Origin: Streptomyces huiliensis
GTDB lineage: Bacteria > Actinomycetota > Actinomycetes > Streptomycetales > Streptomycetaceae
Direction: 5' to 3'
DNA: 35,319 nt
Assembly (NCBI RefSeq): GCF_020037025.1
Contig: NZ_JAIQLH010000149.1
Coordinates: forward strand, 1 to 35,319
The notes beneath the pieces are model-generated. The model was given only the letters and a program-made list of their open reading frames with translations, made no database searches and was not told where the DNA came from. Each line of letters starts with the position of its first letter. Position 1 is the stretch's first letter. Of the stretch, positions 26,161-34,900 are shown piece by piece. The position numbers and the translations under genes were made by a program.

Positions 26161-27819
26161 ATGGGGCGGGGGCCACTGCGCGCGGTGCTGACGGGGCGGG
26201 ATGGTGCGGGCGGTGCGGTCGGTGACCGGGCGGGCGCCTGGGCGGCCATCCGGTCTACGCCGCCCGGGCGGGCGGAGGGCGCCGCCGGACGACGCGCCGC
26301 CGGCCGCACCCGGGCCGCGACGGCGGCCGTCCTGCTGCCGGCCGGGGTGATGCTCGTCCTCGGGCTGTGGGGGCTGGACCGGGGGTCCGTGTGGCGCGAC
26401 GAGGGGGCCACCCTCCAAGTGGCCCGCCGGTCGGTGCCGGAGATCGTCCGGATGCTGCGCGACGTCGACCTCGTGCACGGCCTGTACTACCTGCTGATGC
26501 ACGCCGTCCTGGCCGTGCACGACGACGAGGTGACGCTGCGGCTGCCCTCCGTCGTCGCGGCGGCCGGGACGGCGGCTCTCGTCGCGGCGATCGGGTGCCG
26601 GCTCGCCCGGCCCCGGGTGGGGCTGTGGGCCGGGCTCGCGTACGCGGCCACCCCGTTCGTCGGCCACTACGCCCAGGAGGGGCGCTCGTACGCGCTGGTC
26701 GCGGCGGGGGCGGCGCTGGCCGCGTGGCTGCTGGTGCGGGCCGCCGAGCAGGGGTCCGGGCAGGGGGCCTGGCGGCGTTGGGCCGGCTACGGCGCCGCCG
26801 TCGCCGTCGCCGCCCTGCTGCACGAGTTCGCGATCCTGCTGCTCGCGGCGCACGGGCTGACCCTGCTCGCCTCCCGGGTGCCCTGGCGGACCTGGCGGGG
26901 GTGGCTGTGCGCGGCCCTCGCCGCCTGCGGAGCCCTGGCACCACTCGCGCTCCTGTCCCGGCGGCAGAGCGGGCAGGTCTCCTGGATCCGGACGCCCGGA
27001 TACACGGAGGCGAAGGGACTTGTCTACGCCTTCGCGGGGCCCACCGGTCTCGTCGCCGGCGTGACGCTGGCCCTGGCCGCGCTCGCCCTGGTGGCGCCGT
27101 TGCCGCGGACCGGCCCGCCCGGGGCGCGGCGGCTCCCGCTGAACGCGGTGGCCCTGCCGCTGGCGCTCGTCCCGCCCGCCCTCCTGTACGTCGCGTCGCA
27201 GCGCACGCCCGTGTTCCTGGACCGGTATCTGCTGTTCAGCCTGGCGGGCGTCCCACTGCTGGCAGCCGCGGGGCTGGAGCGGCTGCTCGGGATGCTGCCC
27301 GGGCGGCGGGCGGTGGCGGCGGCCGGGGCGGTCTTGGTGGCGGCCGGGTTCCTGTGGCAGCTGCCCCAGCAGCAGCGGGAACGGCTGCCGGGCAGCCGGG
27401 GGGACGAACCGGCGCGGGTGGCTCGGGCGCTCGGGCGGCAGGCGCGGCCGGGGGACGCGGTGCTGTTCCTGCCGCACCACGAACGGCGGATCGCCCTGTT
27501 CTACCCCGAGGAGTTCACCGGCCTGCGGGACCTCACCCTGAAGCGCTCGCCCGCCGCCTCCGGCACGCTCTACGGAGAGGAGGTCGGCGCGGCGGAGCTG
27601 CGCCGGCGGCTGGCCGCGCTGCCGGCGGACCGGCCGGTGTGGGTCGTGTCGGACACGACGACCGTCGGCGGCCGCTGGTTCCGGGCCCGGCGGGCGGAGG
27701 CCGCCAAGATGAGGGTGCTGGAGGAACTCTGTCGCGAGCTGCCGGAGTCGACGGTGTACGTACGCGGGGGCGCCGTCTCGCGGTACACGTGCGGGCCGGG
27801 GATAGGGCGGGGCCCATGA
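26161..27819 (+). CDS. GT39-like (PMT/ArnT-type) membrane glycosyltransferase
   Basis: This 552-residue polytopic protein has a basic disordered N-terminus (about 1-52), then a hydrophobic segment and the loop WRDEGATLQVARRSVPEIV with D80/E81, matching the Asp-Glu of GT39 enzymes in the first external loop. About ten further hydrophobic segments follow, with HYAQEGRSYALV and the conserved RTPVFLDRYLLFS, then a soluble C-terminal domain. Such enzymes use polyprenyl-phosphate sugars outside the cell. The ATG at 26161 has AAGGGGGCGGCG upstream. It is divergent from the GT2 gene and apparently transcribed apart from the main run. It is the third GT-C-like enzyme here. Confidence 0.83.
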   Translation: MGRGPLRAVLTGRDGAGGAVGDRAGAWAAIRSTPPGRAEGAAGRRAAGRTRAATAAVLLPAGVMLVLGLWGLDRGSVWRDEGATLQVARRSVPEIVRMLRDVDLVHGLYYLLMHAVLAVHDDEVTLRLPSVVAAAGTAALVAAIGCRLARPRVGLWAGLAYAATPFVGHYAQEGRSYALVAAGAALAAWLLVRAAEQGSGQGAWRRWAGYGAAVAVAALLHEFAILLLAAHGLTLLASRVPWRTWRGWLCAALAACGALAPLALLSRRQSGQVSWIRTPGYTEAKGLVYAFAGPTGLVAGVTLALAALALVAPLPRTGPPGARRLPLNAVALPLALVPPALLYVASQRTPVFLDRYLLFSLAGVPLLAAAGLERLLGMLPGRRAVAAAGAVLVAAGFLWQLPQQQRERLPGSRGDEPARVARALGRQARPGDAVLFLPHHERRIALFYPEEFTGLRDLTLKRSPAASGTLYGEEVGAAELRRRLAALPADRPVWVVSDTTTVGGRWFRARRAEAAKMRVLEELCRELPESTVYVRGGAVSRYTCGPGIGRGP

Positions 27820-27878
27820 CCGGGAAGGGCGGGGTCCATGACCGGGAAGGCGGGGCCCGTGACCGGAAGGGGCGGAAG
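27814..27878 (+). repeat. Three imperfect ~22-bp tandem repeats at the GT39-like stop
   Basis: Units start at 27814, 27836 and 27857 and follow CC(A/G)TGACCGGGAAGGGCGGG with small changes. The first unit contains the stop codon. A weak hairpin GCCGGC-ACTCG-GCCGGC (27878-27894) follows between the two convergent genes. Confidence 0.7.
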
Positions 27879-27923
27879 CCGGCACTCGGCCGGCCCCCGT
27901 CGCGTCTCCGCCTGCCGTGACGT

Positions 27924-28835
27924 CTACTTCACCGCGCCCGCCATCACCCCGCTGACGAACTGCCGTTGGAAGGCGAAGAACACCGCCAGCGGCACGATCA
28001 TGGAGAGGAAGGCGCCCGAGGCGAGGATGTCCACGTTGTCGCCGAACTGGCGGACCTGCTGCTGGAGCGCCACGGTGATCGGGGGGTTGCCGCTGTCCGC
28101 GAAGATCAGCCCGACCAGCATGTCGTTCCACACCCAGAGGAACTGGAAGATCCCCAGGGAGGCGATGGCCGGCCCGCCCAGCGGCAGCACCACCCGGAAG
28201 AACAGCCGGAACTCGCCCGCGCCGTCCAACCGGGCCGCCTCCAGGAGCTCCCGGGGGATCTCGGCGAAGAAGTTCCGCAGCAGGAAGATGGCGAACGGCA
28301 GCCCGAACGCCGTGTGGAAGAGGACCACGCCCACAGTCGTCTCGAAGATGCCGAGGGTGTTGAAGAGCTTCGCCACCGGGATGAGGGCGACCTGGACGGG
28401 CACCACGAGGAGGGCCACGACGGCCATGAACCACCAGTCCCGGCCCGGGAAGTCGAGCCAGGCGAAGGCGTAGCCGGCGAACGCGCCGACGAGGATCACC
28501 AGGACCGTCGCCGGCACGGTGATGAAGGTGGTGGTGAGCAGCGAGTGCATCACCTTGTCGTTGTGGAACAGCGTGTCGTAGCTCGACGTCGTCAGCTGCC
28601 CCGGGTGGCTGAAGACCTTCCACCACCCGGAGGCGGCGATGTCCGACCGGTCCCGGAGCGAGGAGAGGAGCAGCCCGACCGTCGGCATCAGCCAGAACAG
28701 CCCGACGGCGACGAGGAAGAACCGGGTGACGCCGCCGCCGAGGCGGGAGGCCAGCCGGGCGGGCAGGGATCGCCGGCGCCGCACGGCACCGACGGAGGGC
28801 GCGGGTGCGCCGGTGAGGGGGTCCGCAGTGGTCAT
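27924..28835 (-). CDS. Sugar ABC transporter permease (MalG type)
   Basis: This 303-residue inner-membrane permease has six hydrophobic segments, the first at about 37-60. The cytoplasmic EAA loop (IPRELLEAARLDGAGEFRLF, 193-212), which docks the ATPase, is intact. It ends FVSGVMAGAVK, the usual MalG-family C-terminus. The ATG overlaps the stop of the upstream permease by 4 nt, so the two are translationally coupled. Substrate unknown, probably an oligosaccharide or polyol. It is the last gene of the operon and converges on the GT39-like gene. Confidence 0.93.
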   Translation of the reverse strand: MTTADPLTGAPAPSVGAVRRRRSLPARLASRLGGGVTRFFLVAVGLFWLMPTVGLLLSSLRDRSDIAASGWWKVFSHPGQLTTSSYDTLFHNDKVMHSLLTTTFITVPATVLVILVGAFAGYAFAWLDFPGRDWWFMAVVALLVVPVQVALIPVAKLFNTLGIFETTVGVVLFHTAFGLPFAIFLLRNFFAEIPRELLEAARLDGAGEFRLFFRVVLPLGGPAIASLGIFQFLWVWNDMLVGLIFADSGNPPITVALQQQVRQFGDNVDILASGAFLSMIVPLAVFFAFQRQFVSGVMAGAVK

Positions 28836-30190
28836 CGCCGCCGCTCCTTACGCATGCGCCGGATGTTCACGATCACCACCGGCAGCACCAGCAGCAGCAG
28901 GAGCACGGCGATGGCGCTGCCCAGGCCCTGGTTGACCGCCGTGCCGAAGGACGACTGGTAGAGCTGGAGTGCCAGCACGTTGGCGTCCGGGAGGCTGGAG
29001 CCGGGGGCGATGATGTACACGAGGTCGAAGATCTTCAGGACGTTGATCACCAGCGTGATGACGACGACCCCGAGCACAGGCGCCAGCAGCGGCACGGTGA
29101 CGCGGCGGAACACCTGCCACTCGTTGGCGCCGTCCACCCGCGCGGCCTCCAGGAGTTCGCGGGGCACGCCCGCCAGGCCCGCCGCGATCAGCACCATCGC
29201 GAAGCCGGCCCACATCCAGATGTACGCGCCGATGATCGAGGGGGTGACCAGCGTCGGGCCGAGCCATTCGGCGCCGCGGTAGCGCTCGGCGAAGTTGCCG
29301 GCGGGCAGCCGCAGCCGGGCGCCGTCGGCCTTCGCCGGGAGCGTGAACGTCCCGTCGGCGGCGGTCGTGGCGGATGCCACCGTCCGGCCGTCCTTCACGG
29401 CCTGCACGGTGATGCCCGACAGCGCCTTCTCGCCCTGGTCGATGCGGCCCGCCGTGCCGCCGCCGCCCCGGACGAAGTCGAGCCAGACGGTGCCCGTCAC
29501 CTTGCCGGACTCGGGCCGGGCGGGGGCGGCGTCCCGCGCCCCCTTGGCGTCCTCCGGCTTCACCGCCACCAGCGGTACCGCCGCCGGACTGCCCTGCCTC
29601 AGCACCGTCTTGGAGGTGAACGAGCCGTCGGAGGCGGCGGCGAGGTCGCCGTTGGGGCGGGGCCGCGCGCCCGGGTAGGGGGCGGGGTCCGAGAAGGTGT
29701 CGTGGATGCCGACCCACACGGCGTTGGCGACGCCCCGGTCCGGGTCCTGCTCGTACACCAGGCGGAAGATGATGCCCGCCGCGAGCATGGAGATCGCCAT
29801 CGGCATGAAGACGATCATCTTGAACGCCGTTCCCCAGCGCACCCGTTCGGTCAGCACGGCGAAGATCAGGCCGAGGACGGTGGCGATGCTGGGGGCGACG
29901 ACGACCCAGATGACGTTGTTCTTCAGGGCGGTGCGGATCCGGTCGTCGGAGAAGACCTCGTGGTAGTTGTCCAGCCCGACGAAGCCGTCGCCCGAGGCGT
30001 CGAAGAGGCTGCGGTGGACGGACCAGCCGATCGGATAGACGACCAGCGCGCCCAGCAGGGCCAGCGCGGGCAGCAGGAACACCGCGGCCACCCAGGGGCG
30101 GGTGCCCAGGACGGTCCGTCGTCCCCGCGGCTTGCGCGCCGGCGGCACGGTGCCGGGGCCCGGTGGGACCCCCGTCGTGACGGAGCTCAT
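28832..30190 (-). CDS. Sugar ABC transporter permease (MalF type) with extracellular insertion
   Basis: This 452-residue permease is well over the usual 300 or so. TM1 is about 34-56, TM2 92-113, TM3 123-145, TM4 317-340. The EAA loop is VPRELLEAARVDGANEWQVF (342-361), followed by TM5 and TM6. Between TM3 and TM4, on the predicted outer face, about 150 extra residues are inserted. Residues 230-300 read as a beta-sandwich with VTGTVWLDF, LSGITVQAVKDGRTVASATTAADGTF, typical of carboxypeptidase-regulatory/CNA-B-like domains. E. coli MalF also has a large loop, but at a different place. A role in contacting the binding protein or wall is inference. The start lies 13 bp after the binding-protein gene. 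The ribosome-binding site is weak. Confidence 0.9.
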   Translation of the reverse strand: MSSVTTGVPPGPGTVPPARKPRGRRTVLGTRPWVAAVFLLPALALLGALVVYPIGWSVHRSLFDASGDGFVGLDNYHEVFSDDRIRTALKNNVIWVVVAPSIATVLGLIFAVLTERVRWGTAFKMIVFMPMAISMLAAGIIFRLVYEQDPDRGVANAVWVGIHDTFSDPAPYPGARPRPNGDLAAASDGSFTSKTVLRQGSPAAVPLVAVKPEDAKGARDAAPARPESGKVTGTVWLDFVRGGGGTAGRIDQGEKALSGITVQAVKDGRTVASATTAADGTFTLPAKADGARLRLPAGNFAERYRGAEWLGPTLVTPSIIGAYIWMWAGFAMVLIAAGLAGVPRELLEAARVDGANEWQVFRRVTVPLLAPVLGVVVITLVINVLKIFDLVYIIAPGSSLPDANVLALQLYQSSFGTAVNQGLGSAIAVLLLLLVLPVVIVNIRRMRKERRR

Positions 30191-30203
30191 GGAACCGGGC
30201 CCG

Positions 30204-31601
30204 TCAGTTCTTGAACGCCTTGGCCGCGTCGGCCTCCAGCCGCTGCTGGACGCCCGCCACGTCCGCCGGGTTCCGCAGGAAGTCCTGGAGGGCCTTCCAC
30301 TCGCCCTGGCCCGGCTTGCCGCCGAAGGCCGCGGGCGCCTGGTCCGACATGTCGAACCGGAACGCGTCGCCGGCCTCGACCAGCGCCTTGGCGATCTTCC
30401 GCTGGGTGTCGTCCGGGTAGGCGGCGAGATCCAGGTTCTTGTTGCCCGAGATGAAGCCGCCCTGGTGGGCCCAGACCTGCGCCGCGTCGGGCGAGGCCAG
30501 GAACGTCAGCAGCGCCTGCGCGGCCTGGTTGTCCTTGAGCGCCACGCCCACGTCACCGCCGGTCACCACCGGCGCCCGGTCGCCGACCTTGGGGAACGGG
30601 AAGACCTTGGCGTCCGTGCCGATCTTCGCCTTGGCGGCGGTGATGTTGGCCGCGGCGAAGTCGCCCTCGTAGACCAGTGCGGCCTTCGCCTTCTCGCCGC
30701 CGCTGAACGTCTGGGTGACGGAGGTGGGGAACTGCGTCTGGAGCGCCCCGTTGTTGCCGCCCGCGAGCAGCTCCTTCTTGCCGAGCAACTGGGCCAGCGT
30801 GGTGAGGGCGTCCTTGACGGACGGGTCCGTCCACTTGATCTTGTGCGCGGCCAGTTGGTCGTACTTCTCGGGGCCTGCCTGGGAGAGGTAGACGTTCTCG
30901 AACCAGTCGGTGAGCGTCCAGCCGTCCGCGCCGCCGACGGACACCGGGGAGACGCCGTAGTCGGCGATCGACTGGGCCGTCTTCAGCAGCTCCGGCCAGG
31001 TCGCCGGCTCCTTGACGCCCGCGGCGTCGAAGACCTTGGTGTTGTACCAGACCAGCGACTTGTTGCTGGCCTTGAAGTAGACGCCGTAGGTCTTGCCCTG
31101 GTGGGAGCCGAGGTCCACCCAGCCCTTGGCGAAGTTCTTCTTCAACTCGGCCGCGGCCTCGGCGGAGAGCGGTTTCAGCCAGCCCTTCTCCGCGAACTCG
31201 CGCAGCGCTCCCGGCTGTTGCAGGAGCGCGACGTCCGGCGGGTCGCCGCCCGCGACCTTCGAGCCGACGAACGCCGACATGTCGTCACCGCTGGGCACGT
31301 ACGACACCGAGGCGCCGGTGCGCTTGGCGAACTCGTCCAGGACCTTGGTGAAGTTGGCCTGCTCGGCGCCGGTCCAGACGGCGGTCACCTTGATCTTCTG
31401 TCCGTCGAGCTTGGGGAGCCGGACGGTGTTCGGTATGACGTCCGAGGAACCGGACGCGGAGGCGTTCGGCTTCCCCTCGTCCTTCTTGCCGTCGTCGTCA
31501 CCGTCCCCGCCGCAGGCCGTCGCCGACAGGGCCAGGGCGCCCGAGGCCAGTACCGCCAGCGCGCCGCGCGCCACGCGGCTCCTCCACAGCGTTGTACGCA
31601 T
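30204..31601 (-). CDS. Sugar ABC transporter substrate-binding lipoprotein
   Basis: This 465-residue extracellular solute-binding protein (family 1, MalE-like) has a basic start, a hydrophobic stretch (about 12-26) and a lipobox-like LSATAC with C30 as the lipidated residue, followed by a Gly/Asp/Lys-rich spacer. The mature part shows VTAVWTGAEQANFTKVLDEF, GGDPPDVALLQQPG, YGVYFKASNKSLVWYN, and PATWPELLKTAQ, all typical. The ATG at 31601 has GGAAGGGA 5 nt upstream. It is the first gene of the importer operon. No ATPase gene is nearby, so a shared MsiK-type ATPase probably energises it. Confidence 0.93.
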   Translation of the reverse strand: MRTTLWRSRVARGALAVLASGALALSATACGGDGDDDGKKDEGKPNASASGSSDVIPNTVRLPKLDGQKIKVTAVWTGAEQANFTKVLDEFAKRTGASVSYVPSGDDMSAFVGSKVAGGDPPDVALLQQPGALREFAEKGWLKPLSAEAAAELKKNFAKGWVDLGSHQGKTYGVYFKASNKSLVWYNTKVFDAAGVKEPATWPELLKTAQSIADYGVSPVSVGGADGWTLTDWFENVYLSQAGPEKYDQLAAHKIKWTDPSVKDALTTLAQLLGKKELLAGGNNGALQTQFPTSVTQTFSGGEKAKAALVYEGDFAAANITAAKAKIGTDAKVFPFPKVGDRAPVVTGGDVGVALKDNQAAQALLTFLASPDAAQVWAHQGGFISGNKNLDLAAYPDDTQRKIAKALVEAGDAFRFDMSDQAPAAFGGKPGQGEWKALQDFLRNPADVAGVQQRLEADAAKAFKN

Positions 31602-31680
31602 TGCCGTCCCTTCCGTGCCCGGTCGCAGCGGACGGCCGCCCCGTACGTCGTCCCCCGTACGACCGCACTCCCGTGCGACA

Positions 31681-31709
31681 GTCCTACGCCGCACCGGAGA
31701 TGCCCGCAA
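31681..31709 (-). promoter_or_regulatory. Promoter of the sugar ABC operon
   Basis: On the minus strand, TTGCGG (31709-31704) and TAGGAC (31686-31681) are separated by 17 bp. The expected start is near 31674, giving a leader of about 70 nt. A perfect TTGACA at 31727-31722 lies farther upstream but has no usable -10. Confidence 0.55.
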
Positions 31710-31723
31710 TAGCGGCTCCGGTG
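31692..31723. promoter_or_regulatory. Operator-like inverted repeat CACCGGAG / CTCCGGTG
   Basis: Perfect 8-bp arms lie at 31692-31699 and 31716-31723, separated by 16 bp. They span the spacer and -35 of the importer promoter, where a repressor would block transcription. No LacI, ROK or GntR gene is adjacent, so the regulator would be encoded elsewhere. Confidence 0.5.
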
Positions 31724-31889
31724 TCAACTCGCCGATCGATACCGGGATGTGATGTCGCGCGGGCGACGGCCGGAAACGGCCGGGGAGGAGCGGGAGCGAT
31801 GGGGTGGGAAGGCCCGGGAGGTGCCGTTGGCGCCGTTTCGGCCGGGGTGCCGGGGTGGGATCGCCGGGGACGGGGACGGGCGCCGGTGG

Positions 31890-31922
31890 TCCGGCGCGGC
31901 GCCGCCTCGGCACCGCGCCGGA
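31890..31922 (-). terminator. Hairpin terminator of the FtsK-like gene
   Basis: TCCGGCGCGG (31890-31899) and CCGCGCCGGA (31913-31922) pair perfectly, and after one mismatch a further 4 bp (GCCG/CGGC) pair around a CCT loop. It begins 12 nt downstream of the stop codon on the minus strand. There is no U-tract. Confidence 0.75.
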
Positions 31923-31933
31923 TCAAGGGCGGG

Positions 31934-34900
31934 TCACAGCAGGGGCGGCGCCGGCCGGGCGCCCGCCGACTGGGCGGCCCGCTGCAGGGCGCTGGCGAGC
32001 AGGGCCAGGTCGGTCGGGCCGTTGCCGAGCTCGCGCACCGGTCTCCGGGTCGGCGGGTCGCCCATGCGCTGCCAGTCCAGCGGGACCACGGTCGGGCGGA
32101 GCGTCGCCGTCCGGGGGATGCGGCCGGTGACCCGGCCCGCCTGGAACGGGGTCGCGGCCTCGTCGTCGGGACGGCGCAGCCGGCCCCGGCCGGGGGCCGG
32201 TCCGCCGTCGCCCTGGGCCCCCGCCTCGGCCGGGGCGATCTCCAGCGCGACGCGCAGCGCGGCCCGCTCGGCGGCCTCCGTGGCGTCCGTGCGGTCCGGG
32301 CGGCCGGAGGCGGCGACCAGGTGCACGCCGAGCCGGTCCCCGTCCCGGGCGACGGCATCCAGCGCCCGGACCACCGAACCGGCGGCCGGCCTGCCGGTGC
32401 TGCCGAGGGCCGGCGCGACCAGGGCGTCGTAGTCGTCGACCAGGACGACGAGCCGCGGCAGCGCGGTCTCCGCCGTCCGCGCGGCGGCCGCGTCCTCGCC
32501 GCCCCGCGCCGGGCGCAGCCGCAGGGTGCCGGTGGGGGGCGTGTCGATGTCGCCGGACGACGGGTCGGCGGACCGCCGGGGAGCCACCACCTGGGCCGGC
32601 GGCGTGGCGTGCCGCTCGTGCCAGGCGGTGAAGTCGAGCGTGCCCAGCAGCTCGGCGCGGCGCTTCAGCTCCGAGCCGAGGGCCTGCGCGAACTCCCGCA
32701 TCCGGACCGGGTCGGAGGCGGCCAGGTACGTGGACACGTGCGGCAGGTCCGTACACACCCGCAGGCCCTCGCCGCGCTCGGCCGCCGCGCCGTCCACCAG
32801 GACGAGGGAGAGCCGGTCGGGCCGGTCCGCCGCGGCGAGCGAGGCGGCCAGCGACCGCAGCAGCTCCGTCTTGCCGCTGCCCGGACCGCCCTCGACCAGC
32901 AGGTGCGGGCCGTCGGCGGTCAGGTCGACGGCGAGCGGACCGTGCGGGCCCGCGCCGAGCACGGCGACGGCCCGGCCGCCGGGACGGCTGCCCGGGTCGG
33001 TGGCCTCGGCCCAGCGGGCGGTCAGCGAGGCGGGAGTGGCACGGGCCAGACCGAGCTCGTCCAGCAGCCGCGCGGTCCGGGGCAGGGCGGCGACGCGCGC
33101 CGAACGGCCCGTCGGATCCGCGTCGGCCACCCGCAGGGGCGCGAGCGCCCGTGCGAACCGCTCCGCCCAGGCGCCGGACACGGCGTCCACGGCGGCCACG
33201 ACCGAACCGCCGGGCGGCGGCGTCGCGGGGACGGCCCCGCCGCCCGGCGCGGCCCGCTCGATGACCTGGGCTCGCTCGATGACCTGGGCCCGTTCGATGA
33301 CCTGGACCACCGTGGCCACGTCGCCGCCGAGCAGCGCGACCGCGCCGCAGTGCGGGAACGCGGGGGAGCCGGCGGCGGCGGTCTCCAGCGCGGCGGAGAC
33401 CGGGGAGCTGGCGGTGGTCGACGGGGCCTCCGCGAGGCAGATCAGGTGGATGCCCGCGGCGGCACCGCGGGCGGCCAGCCGGGCGACGGTCTCCCGGAGC
33501 GCGGACGTGCCCGGATCGCCGTCCACGATCACCACCGTGTACGGCCCGGGGTGGCGGTCGGCCGCGGCCGCGACCTCCTCCGGGGGCGCGGTCGGCCAGC
33601 CGGGGCCGAGCGGACCGTCGTCCAGTCGACGCACCAGCTCGGCGGTGCGCGCCGCGGCCTGCTCCCGGTCGTAGGCGACCAGCAGCCGGCAGTCCTGGCC
33701 GTGCGCCGGGCGGAGGTGCGGGAGCCAGCCCAGCCAGGCCCACTCCGCCTGCCGCCGGTCCGCGGGGCGGGCCGGGTCGGCGGCGATCAGGACGTACTCC
33801 AGCACCGTCGGCGAGTGCAGGGCCGCGAGGTGGGCGAGGGCGGCCCGGGCCAGGCCGGCGAGCCGCGCCCGCGGCCCGGCCAGCCCGAGCGAACCGGCCT
33901 GCCGGAGGCCGACGGTGACGGGGACGGCGGGCAGCAGGGTGCGGCTCGCCGTGTCGGGGCCCGCGGTGTGGCGGTCGGCGGTGCCCAGCCGGACGGTCAG
34001 CAGGTCCGCGTGGTCCGGGCCGCGTTCCCACAGGCGTGGGCCGGGGCCGAGCGCCGTGAGCAGCACGGCGGCCGGGTCCGGCCAGCGCTCGCGCAGGCCC
34101 GCGGCGGTCGCGGCGGCGCTCCGGGCGCTTGCCTGGACGGTGCCTGCGCCGGTGCCTGCGGTCGTGCTGGGGGCCGGTGTTGGGGTCTGGCCCGCGTCGG
34201 CGCTGGTGTCCGCGTCGGCGGTCTGCGGTCGGCGGTCGCCGCGCCCGCCGGTGAGGCGGCGCGCCCAGGCCGCTATGCCGCGGTTGCGGGGGCGCTTGCC
34301 CGGCGCCGGGTCCGGTGTCGGCGCGGGCGCCTGGGGCGTGGTGTGGCTTCCGTCCACGACATCCGTGCCCTCGGGCTCGGCGGGGATCCGTGCGGTGACG
34401 CCGGGCGCGTGCGCCGCGAGCGCGTCGGTCCGGCGTCGGCCGTCACGTTCGCCTGTGGCGCCTGTGGCGCCTGTCGCGTCGGAGGGCTCGGCCACCTGGG
34501 ACCGGAGGTGTGCGGCTCCCCGGTGATCCGTCGTCGGCGCGGCCGGGGCGTGCTCGCGGCCGGCTTCCCGGCCGGTGCCCGAGGCCGGGCCGCCGGTGGC
34601 CCAGGAGGGGCGGCCGGCCTCCGGCGTTCCGTCCGGCCCGGAGACGGGCGCGGTGTCCCGGTGCTCTCTGCGGGGCTGTTGGGGGACGTGGGGTGTCGTA
34701 CGGCTGGAGTGGACGGGCAGGCCGGTGGTGGTGCGGGCTGCGTCGGTCGTCGACGTCTTCGAGGTCGTCGAGGTCGTCGAGGCTGCGGGGGAAGTGAAGC
34801 GGGCGGTGCCGGTGCCCGTCGTGCCACGCCGGTCCCCGGAGTCTCCGGTGGGGTCCGAAGAGCCGCGGGCCGGCTGCCCCGCCGTGCCGTGCTCCCACCG

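Larger units (their letters stand above)
31602..31933. other. Intergenic region between importer operon and FtsK-like gene
   Basis: These 332 bases hold no gene. From the importer side: a leader of about 70 nt containing CCCCGTACG twice (31639-31647, 31653-31661), the promoter at 31681-31709, an inverted repeat at 31692-31723, a stretch without recognisable features, and the terminator of the FtsK-like gene at 31890-31922. Confidence 0.6.

Noticed and set aside
26066..26191. Possible 41-codon peptide (starts MNPVILGSG) overlapping the GT39-like start
   Set aside because: The purine-rich AAGAGGG abuts the ATG with no spacing, and composition is unremarkable. A leader peptide is possible but unsupported.
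27816..27920. 34-codon frame whose ATG overlaps the GT39-like stop (ATGA)
   Set aside because: It is made of the 22-bp repeats and translates to a Gly/Arg-rich peptide without any conserved feature. The overlap is probably chance.
31722..31727. Perfect TTGACA on the minus strand upstream of the binding-protein gene
   Set aside because: Neither 17 nor 18 bp spacing gives an acceptable -10 (GCATCT or GGCATC). TTGCGG-17-TAGGAC is better.
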